Virus record (IMG/VR): IMGVR_UViG_3300025168_000039
Location: 42,895 to 106,894 of that record
Length of the DNA: 64,000 bases
Reading direction: 5' to 3' (one strand)
Source of the DNA: a virus
Below, piece after piece: positions 56,577 to 64,000 of this stretch. A program made the translations under genes and the position numbers. The notes under the pieces were generated by a model that made no database searches, had not been told where the DNA came from, and saw only the letters and a list, made by a program, of their open reading frames with translations. Numbering within the stretch: the stretch's first letter is position 1; each line of letters opens with the position of its first letter.

Positions 56577-58863
56577 ATTTGTAACATCCTTTTCAGGTAA
56601 ACACTACGACATATATGCAAAAAAAATGTTGGAGTCTGTCGTTGAACACTGGGCAGATGACTTAAAACTTATTGTTTATTATGACACTGTAACTGAAGAA
56701 CAGAAGAAAGACTTTCCTAAGTCACCTATTATTGAATACAGAGACTTAGATGAGGTTGAAGACAGAGCTATCTTCTTAGATAAGATGAAAGGCTGTGATG
56801 GTACATCTAACGGTCAGATGCCTTACAACTTTCGTATGGATGCTCTACGCTTCTGTCACAAAGTATACGCTCTCACAGACTACTTTCTTGAGGTATCAGA
56901 GAACGAAGCCAAGGGTGGCTGGCTTATATGGATGGACGCAGATGTACTGACCACATCCCCTTTGTCTGAAGAAATTTTGTTCCAGGCTTTTCCTAAAGAT
57001 TCAGAGTTAATACATTTAGGAAGAACAGATATTGATTTTAGTGAGACAGGGTTTATTGGTTTTAATCTAGATACAATGCACAGTCATTACTTCTTAGCTG
57101 ACATAAGAGGATGCTACGATATAGGCGAAGTGTTGGCCTATCGAGAGTGGACTGATGCTTTTATTATGACTAGGTTCATTAAGATATATGCAGCGCATGG
57201 CATGAAGGTTCATAATTTAAGTGAAGGTGCTTCTGGTCTAGCTGTTTTCCCTCAGTCTAAGCTAGCTGACTTTATGATTCACTACAAAGGTAATTTAAAA
57301 AACACTATAGATGACGACACCGTTACTCCTGATGTAAGTCTACCTCGTTATCATCAGTTAGCTGTTCTTATCAGAGAGTATAAACCTAAAAGAATTGTAG
57401 AGGTAGGGACTTGGAATGGAGGCAGAGCTATAGAAATGGCCTTGGCTGCTTTCGAGAACAGTAAGCGAGTACACTATACTGGTTTTGACTTATTTGAAGA
57501 CGCAACCTTTGAGATAGATCGTAAGGAACAAAACGTCAAACCTCATAATAATTTTGATGCAGTAAAGAAACGTCTTGAAGACTTTGCTGGTAAGATGAAA
57601 GAGGATAAGAAGACGTTCACCTTTACTTTATTAAAAGGTGATTCAAAAGAAACTATGCCTAAGGCAAAGAAAGAGTTAAAGAAGGCTGACTTTGCTTTTA
57701 TAGATGGTGGTCATAGTGAAGAAACTATTTTATCTGATTATGAAAATTTAATACATGTTCCTGTAGTAGTCTTAGATGATTACTATAGTAAGGATATAGA
57801 TGATAAAATTCCTGGTGATGATTTTCTAGGAACTAACCGTCTTGTAGAATCAATGGAGAAGACAAGGATATTTGTCTTGCCTTCTCAAGATAGAGTGAAG
57901 GATGGTGGTACTGTTCACTTGGCCGTTAGGTTAAAAACAGATGACCTTCCTAACCTACCTAAAGAATTAAGTAGAACACCTATTATAATTCAACCTAAAG
58001 ATTGCGTACCTAAAGACGATATACTGGACAACATAAACGATAACGTAGAGTTAATAAAAGATTGGGACTTTGTTCAAAACTGTGACGTTAATAATGAACA
58101 TGTAATTGTAGCATCCGCTGGTCCTTCTATGGACTTTGAAGAATTAAAAGCTGTTCAGAAAAAATATGATGCTAAAATAGTGTGTGTGAAACATAGTTAT
58201 CCTTTACTCTTGGAGGCTGGTATTCAGCCTTGGGCGTGTGTTATACTTGACCCTCGCCCAATAACTGGTACTAGTACACACGGTGTTGTGCGAACAGAGT
58301 TGTTTAAAGAGATTGATCCAGTTACTAAATTCTTTATTGCGTCTATGACTGACCCTAGTGTTACTAAGTTCATACTGGATAAGACAAAGAATGTATATGG
58401 GTGGCACGCTTTCTCTCAAGCTGTTGCTGATATAGTAAGCGGTAAGATTGAGATAGACTATAATTTAAAAATAGACAAGGAAAACGCTACGTTTGTTAGC
58501 GGTGGTACATGTGCGGCAATGCGGTCAATTGGTATGATGCACATATTTGGATTTAGGAACTTCCATCTGTTTGGTTTTGATTGTTCAATAGAAGGTCTTT
58601 CTGATGAACAGAAAAAAGAGAAACTAGATGATGGTGTAAGACCTAAATATATGCCAGTAGAAATAAGCGACTGTCATTTCTGGACTACTGGCGAACTTCT
58701 TGCAATGGCACAAGATTGTGAGAAGTTATTTGATAATCCTCAAGTTGAAATGATGGTCAATTTTTATGGAGAGAATACATTAGTATCTGAGGTTTACAAA
58801 CTTTCTAAGAGAAGTAATCCAACACACTACACTAAATATATAGAAGAGAAACAAGCAACCTAA
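56569..58863 (+). CDS. Three-domain glycan enzyme: glycosyltransferase, SAM methyltransferase, DUF115 (unit B)
   Basis: 764 aa, same domain order as 1438-3762. A WMDAD motif in the first third, EVGTWNGGRAIEM and FIDGGHSEE in the methyltransferase part, and ASAGPSMDFEELKAVQ, CVILDPRPITGTSTHGVV, SGGTCAAMRSIG and FHLFGFDCS in the DUF115 part. Here the glycine loop reads AGPSMD, the standard DUF115 form (unit A has GGGSTD). The GC pair with the GMD/ColD genes is on the same strand ~7 kb upstream, so the sugar donor may be shared. Confidence 0.82.
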   Translation: MVRFVTSFSGKHYDIYAKKMLESVVEHWADDLKLIVYYDTVTEEQKKDFPKSPIIEYRDLDEVEDRAIFLDKMKGCDGTSNGQMPYNFRMDALRFCHKVYALTDYFLEVSENEAKGGWLIWMDADVLTTSPLSEEILFQAFPKDSELIHLGRTDIDFSETGFIGFNLDTMHSHYFLADIRGCYDIGEVLAYREWTDAFIMTRFIKIYAAHGMKVHNLSEGASGLAVFPQSKLADFMIHYKGNLKNTIDDDTVTPDVSLPRYHQLAVLIREYKPKRIVEVGTWNGGRAIEMALAAFENSKRVHYTGFDLFEDATFEIDRKEQNVKPHNNFDAVKKRLEDFAGKMKEDKKTFTFTLLKGDSKETMPKAKKELKKADFAFIDGGHSEETILSDYENLIHVPVVVLDDYYSKDIDDKIPGDDFLGTNRLVESMEKTRIFVLPSQDRVKDGGTVHLAVRLKTDDLPNLPKELSRTPIIIQPKDCVPKDDILDNINDNVELIKDWDFVQNCDVNNEHVIVASAGPSMDFEELKAVQKKYDAKIVCVKHSYPLLLEAGIQPWACVILDPRPITGTSTHGVVRTELFKEIDPVTKFFIASMTDPSVTKFILDKTKNVYGWHAFSQAVADIVSGKIEIDYNLKIDKENATFVSGGTCAAMRSIGMMHIFGFRNFHLFGFDCSIEGLSDEQKKEKLDDGVRPKYMPVEISDCHFWTTGELLAMAQDCEKLFDNPQVEMMVNFYGENTLVSEVYKLSKRSNPTHYTKYIEEKQAT

Positions 58864-58876
58864 GAAAGGATTTAAT

Positions 58877-59059
58877 ATGCTTCAAACTATCCTAGACAAC
58901 AGTGATGTAATTTTAAGTACGTTAACAGGTGTCGTTACCATAGCTAGTATTATTGTAGCTGGTACACGAACACCCTCCCCTGATACTATTATGGGCAAGA
59001 TTTATAAAGCAGTGGAATTTTTGGCTATAACGGTAGGTAAAGCTAAAGAAAAAGGTTAA
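58877..59059 (+). CDS. Holin-like small membrane protein, 60 aa
   Basis: GAAAGGATTTAAT precedes the ATG. A hydrophobic helix (STLTGVVTIASIIVAGTRTP, residues ~14-29) sits between a short acidic N-terminus and a basic C-terminus (VGKAKEKG). Followed by spanin-like genes, so a holin or membrane lysis role is likely. The corresponding part of unit A has no such gene. Confidence 0.62.
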   Translation: MLQTILDNSDVILSTLTGVVTIASIIVAGTRTPSPDTIMGKIYKAVEFLAITVGKAKEKG

Positions 59060-59066
59060 AAATAAA

Positions 59067-59297
59067 ATGCCTGTAATATCTTCTATTGTATCCTCAGTTG
59101 TTAGTATCTTCACTAAAATACTACCTCTTTTATTTGCATATAAAGCAGGTAAGAATAGTGCAGAGAAAAAAGAACTTGAGGATGCAATAGAAAAGAATAG
59201 GAAGAGAGATAAAGTTGAAGAAGATATTGAGCGTCTGTCTAATGACTCTGTTGTTAGCAAGCTGCGTAACCGTTGGGGGAGGAAAGACTTACTGTAG
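59067..59297 (+). CDS. i-spanin (Rz-like), 76 aa
   Basis: N-terminal membrane helix (SSVVSIFTKILPLLFAYKAG, residues ~8-27), then a heptad-rich periplasmic coiled coil (AEKKELEDAIEKNRKRDKVEE). This, together with the out-of-frame lipoprotein gene starting inside its 3' half, is the classic Rz/Rz1 layout for fusing inner and outer membranes at lysis. No protein homology is needed to see the arrangement. Confidence 0.75.
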   Translation: MPVISSIVSSVVSIFTKILPLLFAYKAGKNSAEKKELEDAIEKNRKRDKVEEDIERLSNDSVVSKLRNRWGRKDLL

Positions 59298-59400
59298 TTG
59301 GGTAAAGCCTATCCTTATTTCTGACAATGATAAACTTTCTAACGGAACAGCAAGGCGCATACTTGCTCACAATGAAACATGGGATAAGTTCTGTAATTAA
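59215..59400 (+). CDS. o-spanin (Rz1-like) lipoprotein, 61 aa, nested in Rz frame
   Basis: Starts with TTG at 59215, overlapping the Rz-like gene by 83 bases in another frame. KKILSVCLMTLLLASCVTVG is a lipoprotein signal peptide with lipobox LASC. The mature part has TYCSWVKPILISDNDKLSNG and HNETWDKFCN with two further cysteines, as known for phage outer-membrane spanins. The only ATG in frame at the right place would lose the signal. Expressed with the Rz partner. Confidence 0.72.
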   Translation: MKKILSVCLMTLLLASCVTVGGGKTYCSWVKPILISDNDKLSNGTARRILAHNETWDKFCN

Positions 59401-59402
59401 TT

Positions 59403-59936
59403 ATGACTGAATTAAAGATAAGACAGGAGAAGTTCTGTCAAGCATATGTCCTCTATCGCAACGCAACAGAGTCAGCCAAGATAGCTGGCTACTCTGAAGG
59501 TTCTGCACATACGCAGGGTCATAGACTTATGCAGCGAGGAGACATTAAAGAAAGAATAGAAGAATTAGAGAAAGAAGTAGAGACACGCATTGATGTTGTC
59601 TCTGAAATAGAAAATCAATATACCTACGCAAAGAACAACGGACATACAAACAGCGCCATCAAAGCACTAGAGGTGTTGTCTCGCATACGTTCTGGTAAGG
59701 AAGACGAAGCTCCTAAGAACGTAGCTGAAATAGAAGACGACATAGTTAAGTATCTTGAAATCTTAGGCGAGAAAGAAACATCAAAACTTTTTTTAAAATG
59801 TGATTTCTTTGCTGACGAAGAACAAGAAGAAGACCTTGATGAGGCAGAACACATAAGAAAAAAGATAGAATCTGTTCCCAAAAGGAATGTTAGGAAAGAA
59901 TACCTGGAATCCAGGGAAGGCCATGTACTAAAATAG
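59403..59936 (+). CDS. Terminase small subunit (Terminase_2 type, unit B)
   Basis: 177-aa homologue of 3762-4169: LKIRQEKFCQAYVLYRNATES then AGYSEGSAHTQGHRLMQRGD. The C-terminal ~45 residues (DEEQEEDLDEAEHIRKKIES then basic) are an extension absent in unit A. It follows the nested o-spanin gene by 2 bases. Same role in packaging-site recognition. Confidence 0.85.
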   Translation: MTELKIRQEKFCQAYVLYRNATESAKIAGYSEGSAHTQGHRLMQRGDIKERIEELEKEVETRIDVVSEIENQYTYAKNNGHTNSAIKALEVLSRIRSGKEDEAPKNVAEIEDDIVKYLEILGEKETSKLFLKCDFFADEEQEEDLDEAEHIRKKIESVPKRNVRKEYLESREGHVLK

Positions 59937-60031
59937 CCTAAATCCTTTGTGCGCCTGATAATCAAACACACATAAAGTTAGCTTATATTCTGGTGGCATG
60001 GCAGCAGGGATATTACTTACCTGCACTGTAC

Positions 60032-60056
60032 GGCTAATTTTAAGCCTTATTTTTTA
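60032..60056 (+). terminator. Weak terminator after unit B early arm
   Basis: GGCT (60032-60035) and AGCC (60043-60046) with loop AATTTTA, then TTATTTTTT. The stem is short (4 bp) but the T tract strong. Another 5-bp hairpin GCAGG/CCTGC is at 60004-60024. They would stop the rightward operon before convergent genes. Confidence 0.4.
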
Positions 60057-60403
60057 ATCTGAGTCTCTTCAACAGCGGGATGTCGTCCATTGTGCATTTT
60101 TTGTAATGCCAATATTTCATACTCTGTTTTTTTTAATCTTTCAGAGACTGCGCCTCTCCATTTATTCTGATCTTCAAGATTACCAGGACTTAGAATATCT
60201 GTAAGAACCTTAATCTGACTTCTTAAAACAGACACAGTATTCTCTGCTGTATCTAGTTCTCTGTTTAATTCATCTACATAAGCTTTTATTTCAGTTTGGT
60301 TAGCTTTTAATGTAGATACCTGTGATCTTACTAATGCCCACGCACCAGACAAAGAAGCTATGACGGCTCCAATCTGGAACAGAAATTCTGTGTCCATCTC
60401 CAT
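60047..60403 (-). CDS. Membrane plus coiled-coil protein, holin/XhlA-like candidate (unit B)
   Basis: 118-aa homologue of 4468-4809: FQIGAVIASLSGAWALV membrane segment, coiled coil, NKWRG-VSERLKKTE and ALQKMHNGRHP conserved, with a longer polar end (EETQIKK). Overlaps the giant internal protein gene by one base. Unit A's following 53-aa gene has no counterpart after it. Confidence 0.62.
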   Translation of the reverse strand: MEMDTEFLFQIGAVIASLSGAWALVRSQVSTLKANQTEIKAYVDELNRELDTAENTVSVLRSQIKVLTDILSPGNLEDQNKWRGAVSERLKKTEYEILALQKMHNGRHPAVEETQIKK

Positions 60404-63400
60404 TACATATTACCTGTAGGACTTTGAATTTGTAACAGGGGAGTACCTTTGGCACCGTCTAGTCTCCCTCGTATGTCTATTAAAAATTGAGGAGCAATCT
60501 TTCCTAATTGCTGGCTAAGTCTAGCCATAGCTTTTTGACTTAAAGAAGGAGGTTTGAAACTACCAACAAAGTTTGAACCAGGAATTTTTATCAGTGCTAA
60601 ATTAATATCCTCCTTAAAAGGATACTTTCCTTTTTCAGATAACATCTCTCGTATTTTTCTATCTGTTATGTTATCTCTTATCCCTTCTTTATTTGTGTAC
60701 TTTACTTTCTTAACATCATGCAAAAGAGAAGCAAGTTTTTGTTGGTTGCTATAAGAATTTAGTAACGACCTATCTATTTCTTCTAGTACAGCTTGCTTGT
60801 CTTCTGACGTTAAAGATGCTCCAGTATTATAAACCTTATTGAGTACTCTATTAATTTCTTTATTAGAGTTATTAATTGAACGAGATAATTTACCTACTTT
60901 ATATTGCAAAGATTTATCAAGACTAAAAGTAATTTTTCTTTGGCCTAAAAATCTAGCTGCCTTATCAGAAGGCCGTAATGGAAATCCTGAAGAACTTCTA
61001 CCTACTTCAAATTTACCATCTTTAGGCACTCCCTCACTTAATTTTTCTTCACTTTCCATAGCTTCTACATATTTATAGATTGCTTTTGCTGTTCCCATTT
61101 CTGGTAGAAGTTCTTTACCAATATTTATAATATTTTCAGAAAGAGTATTATCTTCACTTGTTATATCTCTTCCTGTCTTAAAATCTTTGCCAGTTAAAAC
61201 ATTTAATAATTTTTCTGTTCCTAAAGACAACGAAGTAAAAGAGCCAAACACTTCAGCTAAATTGTCACCAAACTGTTCTATGCTATCTGGAGTAAGTTGT
61301 CCTGAGAAAATTAAGTTATCTGTAGCGCGACCAACTTTAATTATAGCTTCTTGAGGATTGACGGCACCTGTATTGAAGAATTTTGTTTCTATCTTTCCTG
61401 TACGAGGATTTTCTTCCATAGGTGAAACAAACTCTCTGCTAGAATTTATATCATAAGGGTTACTTAATTTATTTATAATACTCTCATCATCATTAGATAT
61501 TAAATTCTCAGCTTTATTAGCAAGAAGTTCACTATAGCCAGCATAAGCTACTGCACTAAAAGCAGCTAGTCTCTTCCCTCCTATTTTTGCTAACTCCATA
61601 TTACCTGTTCTAAGTCCTGTCGTAAAATCTCTTAACGCAATAACTGGTACGTTCTTAGCTACACGAAAAGACTCGGCAAGGAAAGAAGGAAAAACACCTA
61701 TGAGAGGAACATCTTGTTGAGCAACTTTAAGAAGTCTAGGTATTCTAGAATATGTAGGTAAAGTATCTAAGACAACATCTCTAGCAAGTTTTTCTACTTC
61801 ATCTATAGAAGCTTTAGGAAAAGCTTTAGAATATTTATCTAATTCAGAATAATAATTAAGAACCTTAAAATAAGTATCTTCTCCTCTATACAACTTTTTA
61901 AAAGGTTCTACTACTTTGTCTATAGGCTTCAGTAAATATTTTTTTATAAAAGACAAAGCACCATCATCAGAATCTTTTATAACATTCTTAAATGTCTGCT
62001 CTAGAAATTCTGCCGTAACACTATTATCTAATAGGCCATACTCTTGTAATTTTTTTAATTCTTCTTTTGATGCTTTAATAGATGTCTCTGATTCTCCTAA
62101 AAGTCTTTTTATCTTAGGAGTTGATTTATATAAATCTGGTACAGACTTAAAAGCTTTAATAAAGTTACCATTAGCAATAGTAAAAATTACATTACCTTTG
62201 AAGTTTATAACATGCGTTGGTTGAGATAAGACAGTAGCACCAGCAGAATTAAGATAGTTATAAAATTTAATCCCTTTAAAAATATTATTTGTAGCACCCT
62301 CTGGATTAAGACCTGCTTCTAAAGTTTTTTTATACGATTTAGTTGTGTATATCTCGGCTAATGGATTAGCTTTAGGACCAAGTTTAGTTATATAACTACT
62401 AGCAAGACTTCCTAAATTATCTACATAACTTGCTTTAGTATCTCTTGCAGAACTAAATAATTTTTGACCATAGGTTGAATCAGCAATATCTTTAATATCA
62501 TTAACAAATTTAAACTCTGTTAAAATATCAGCTTGCTTTTTAATTGTTTGCTCAGTAACTGTTAATGGATCAGTAGTTGCTTTGAGAAAGTTTTTTACTG
62601 GTATAGGAATATCTACACGCTTACTTAATATCTTTCCAAAATTTGGATTACTATATTTCGTGTCTAATTTTTTATTTACATCTACCAGTTGTTTAAAAAA
62701 ATCTTCATCATTGTCCGTTAATTTTTGTACCAAGTCATATAAATTATCCTCTACCTCTACAGCTTTTTTTGCTGCGTCTGTAGTCTTAGATTGAGAACTT
62801 AAATATTTACGCATACCATCTAATACTTGAGATGCTTCTGCGTCATTGACCTTACCCTTAAATGTATCTTTTATTTTTTTCCTATAGGCAGGATTAGTAA
62901 ATACTTCATAAGTAGTATTTGTATAAAGACCTAAATTTTTATCTAAGACTACATCTATGTTAGCAGCATCTGTGTACTTACCTATTTCTTTAGTATAGTC
63001 ATCAATAATAACTCTAGTATTTTTAATTGCTTGTTGTGTAGTTTTAGGTAGAAGTTCTAAGGCTTCTTTCTGCCCTTCTCTAGCTGCCGCGAAAGCAGCA
63101 TTGCCATAGCCATCTAACTTTTTTGTCTCAGCCGCAGTTCTCTTAGCAGGTTTTTTAGCGTAAATCTTTTTTATATTTCTGGGCATATCAGAAGGATCAG
63201 GTGATTTTCCTAATGCAGTTCTTATATTATAAATATCTTTATCAGCTAGTTCATCAATTGATTTATCGAAGTCTGCTTTTATTGCTCCTTCTAATTCTTT
63301 AGCTTGTTCTTTTGCTTGGCTTTTGCTTGCACGTAAACCAGAATCTTTATCGGCAAAAGCTTGGTATGTCTTTCTGTCCATACCCATACGAGAATTAAGC

Positions 63401-64000
63401 CATTTACCAAGAAACCCTGCTTCTTTAGCAACCTCACCTTTAGGTTCAATGAGCGTATCTATAGGCTGTTCTATTGTAACCTTCTGCTCATACTTACCAG
63501 TAGGACTTTGTGTTATCTTAGTTTCTTTAATTTTACCAGCATCTTCATCTATAACTGGTTTTATTACATCTTCATCTATAGCTTGTTTTTTATTCTTTAA
63601 TGATTTGTATCCTCTAGCTGCAGCACCAATAATTTCAGCAGTAGCGCCAATACCTAAAGCTTCTAAAGTTTTCTTTCCTGCTTTAATAGCAAAGGAATCA
63701 TCAGGATCAATAGCTAATGGTTCTAACCATTCTAATGAATCAGGAGCAGCCTCAACTATTGTATTGACTAATCCCTCGTCTTTGTTAGACAACAGTACAT
63801 CTGAAGCAACAAACGCACTAAACTGACCAGATGCTTTTATACGATCAGCAGCTTTCTTACCTACAAATGGAGCAAGGTTAAGAGCATCTACTTTTTTTGA
63901 TAGTGAGCGGCCTGGAATAGCAATAGTAAGTATTTCTGAACCAGCTTTTTCTAGACCAGTCTGGGCAGGATCAAATGTCTCTTGTAAAGCTTTGTAAAGT
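60403..64000 (-). CDS. Giant internal virion protein (unit B), 5' end beyond the window
   Basis: The frame is open through to the window edge (64000) with no stop. A TTG at 63792 gives only an internal start, because a further ~69 codons upstream (LYKALQETFDPAQTGLEKAG to ASDVLL) read in frame with typical alanine-rich composition. The C-terminal SGFPLRPSDKAARFLGQ block, the helical middle and the adjoining membrane protein show that it is the partner of 4809-9035, but the N-terminal parts differ. It is likely ejected into the host with DNA. Confidence 0.7.
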   Translation of the reverse strand, partial: LYKALQETFDPAQTGLEKAGSEILTIAIPGRSLSKKVDALNLAPFVGKKAADRIKASGQFSAFVASDVLLSNKDEGLVNTIVEAAPDSLEWLEPLAIDPDDSFAIKAGKKTLEALGIGATAEIIGAAARGYKSLKNKKQAIDEDVIKPVIDEDAGKIKETKITQSPTGKYEQKVTIEQPIDTLIEPKGEVAKEAGFLGKWLNSRMGMDRKTYQAFADKDSGLRASKSQAKEQAKELEGAIKADFDKSIDELADKDIYNIRTALGKSPDPSDMPRNIKKIYAKKPAKRTAAETKKLDGYGNAAFAAAREGQKEALELLPKTTQQAIKNTRVIIDDYTKEIGKYTDAANIDVVLDKNLGLYTNTTYEVFTNPAYRKKIKDTFKGKVNDAEASQVLDGMRKYLSSQSKTTDAAKKAVEVEDNLYDLVQKLTDNDEDFFKQLVDVNKKLDTKYSNPNFGKILSKRVDIPIPVKNFLKATTDPLTVTEQTIKKQADILTEFKFVNDIKDIADSTYGQKLFSSARDTKASYVDNLGSLASSYITKLGPKANPLAEIYTTKSYKKTLEAGLNPEGATNNIFKGIKFYNYLNSAGATVLSQPTHVINFKGNVIFTIANGNFIKAFKSVPDLYKSTPKIKRLLGESETSIKASKEELKKLQEYGLLDNSVTAEFLEQTFKNVIKDSDDGALSFIKKYLLKPIDKVVEPFKKLYRGEDTYFKVLNYYSELDKYSKAFPKASIDEVEKLARDVVLDTLPTYSRIPRLLKVAQQDVPLIGVFPSFLAESFRVAKNVPVIALRDFTTGLRTGNMELAKIGGKRLAAFSAVAYAGYSELLANKAENLISNDDESIINKLSNPYDINSSREFVSPMEENPRTGKIETKFFNTGAVNPQEAIIKVGRATDNLIFSGQLTPDSIEQFGDNLAEVFGSFTSLSLGTEKLLNVLTGKDFKTGRDITSEDNTLSENIINIGKELLPEMGTAKAIYKYVEAMESEEKLSEGVPKDGKFEVGRSSSGFPLRPSDKAARFLGQRKITFSLDKSLQYKVGKLSRSINNSNKEINRVLNKVYNTGASLTSEDKQAVLEEIDRSLLNSYSNQQKLASLLHDVKKVKYTNKEGIRDNITDRKIREMLSEKGKYPFKEDINLALIKIPGSNFVGSFKPPSLSQKAMARLSQQLGKIAPQFLIDIRGRLDGAKGTPLLQIQSPTGNM

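Noticed and set aside
63601-63792. TTG at 63792 as the true start of the unit B internal protein.
   Set aside because: The frame stays open to the window end with plausible protein sequence, so the gene start is outside the window.

Overview
The window looks like DNA from a lytic, podovirus-like marine phage. It is AT-rich and gene-dense, with overlapping start and stop codons throughout. It has a T7-style replication set (family A DNA polymerase, SSB, PD-(D/E)XK exonuclease, endonuclease I), a short cobalamin-type ribonucleotide reductase, podovirus-like portal, tail and internal virion proteins, and no integrase, repressor or phage RNA polymerase. This gene set and the ~54-56 kb repeat period recall the HMO-2011-type phages of marine alphaproteobacteria (SAR116 and relatives; HMO-2011 is about 55 kb). 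The assignment comes from memory of that group, not from a search.

Layout. 1-4169 (+): the 3' end of a ribonucleotide reductase, tRNA-Arg(TCT), a consensus promoter, a basic 49-aa protein, a glycosyltransferase, a three-domain glycosyltransferase/methyltransferase/DUF115 protein and the terminase small subunit. 4305-38616 (-): one long virion operon, read right to left. It runs from terminase large subunit through portal, GroES-like protein, scaffold, capsid, adaptors, a cluster of lysine-rich proteins, fibres and poly-glycine adhesins, the tail hub and a lysozyme-bearing virion protein to internal virion proteins. Two asparagine-synthetase-like PP-loop enzymes, a cupin and secreted small proteins are interleaved. 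38617-39322: divergent control region with palindromes, direct repeats and promoters. 39323-45992 (+): many very small early genes, several separated by a family of matching hairpins. 45995-54676 (+): replication and nucleotide metabolism, with a GDP-mannose dehydratase and a ColD-like dehydratase inside it. 54677-59936 (+): oxygenase, Hsp20, a second glycosyltransferase pair, holin/spanin-like genes and a second terminase small subunit. 60047-64000 (-): the start of a second virion operon, cut by the window edge.

The reductase end, glycosyltransferase pair, terminase small subunit, 113-aa membrane protein and giant internal virion protein each occur twice, about 54.3-55.6 kb apart, in the same order and strand but clearly diverged. 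The window therefore spans a little more than one unit of two related phage genomes joined head to tail. This could be a real concatemer or hybrid, adjacent genomes, or an assembly chimera.

How the genes work together: host sigma70-type promoters drive both arms. The early arm makes DNA precursors and replicates the genome. The sugar genes (GMD, ColD-like, two glycosyltransferases, a methyltransferase/DUF115 protein) look like a glycan-building module. The minus operon builds a short-tailed particle with variable adhesins. Terminase small and large subunits lie at opposite ends of the unit on opposite strands.
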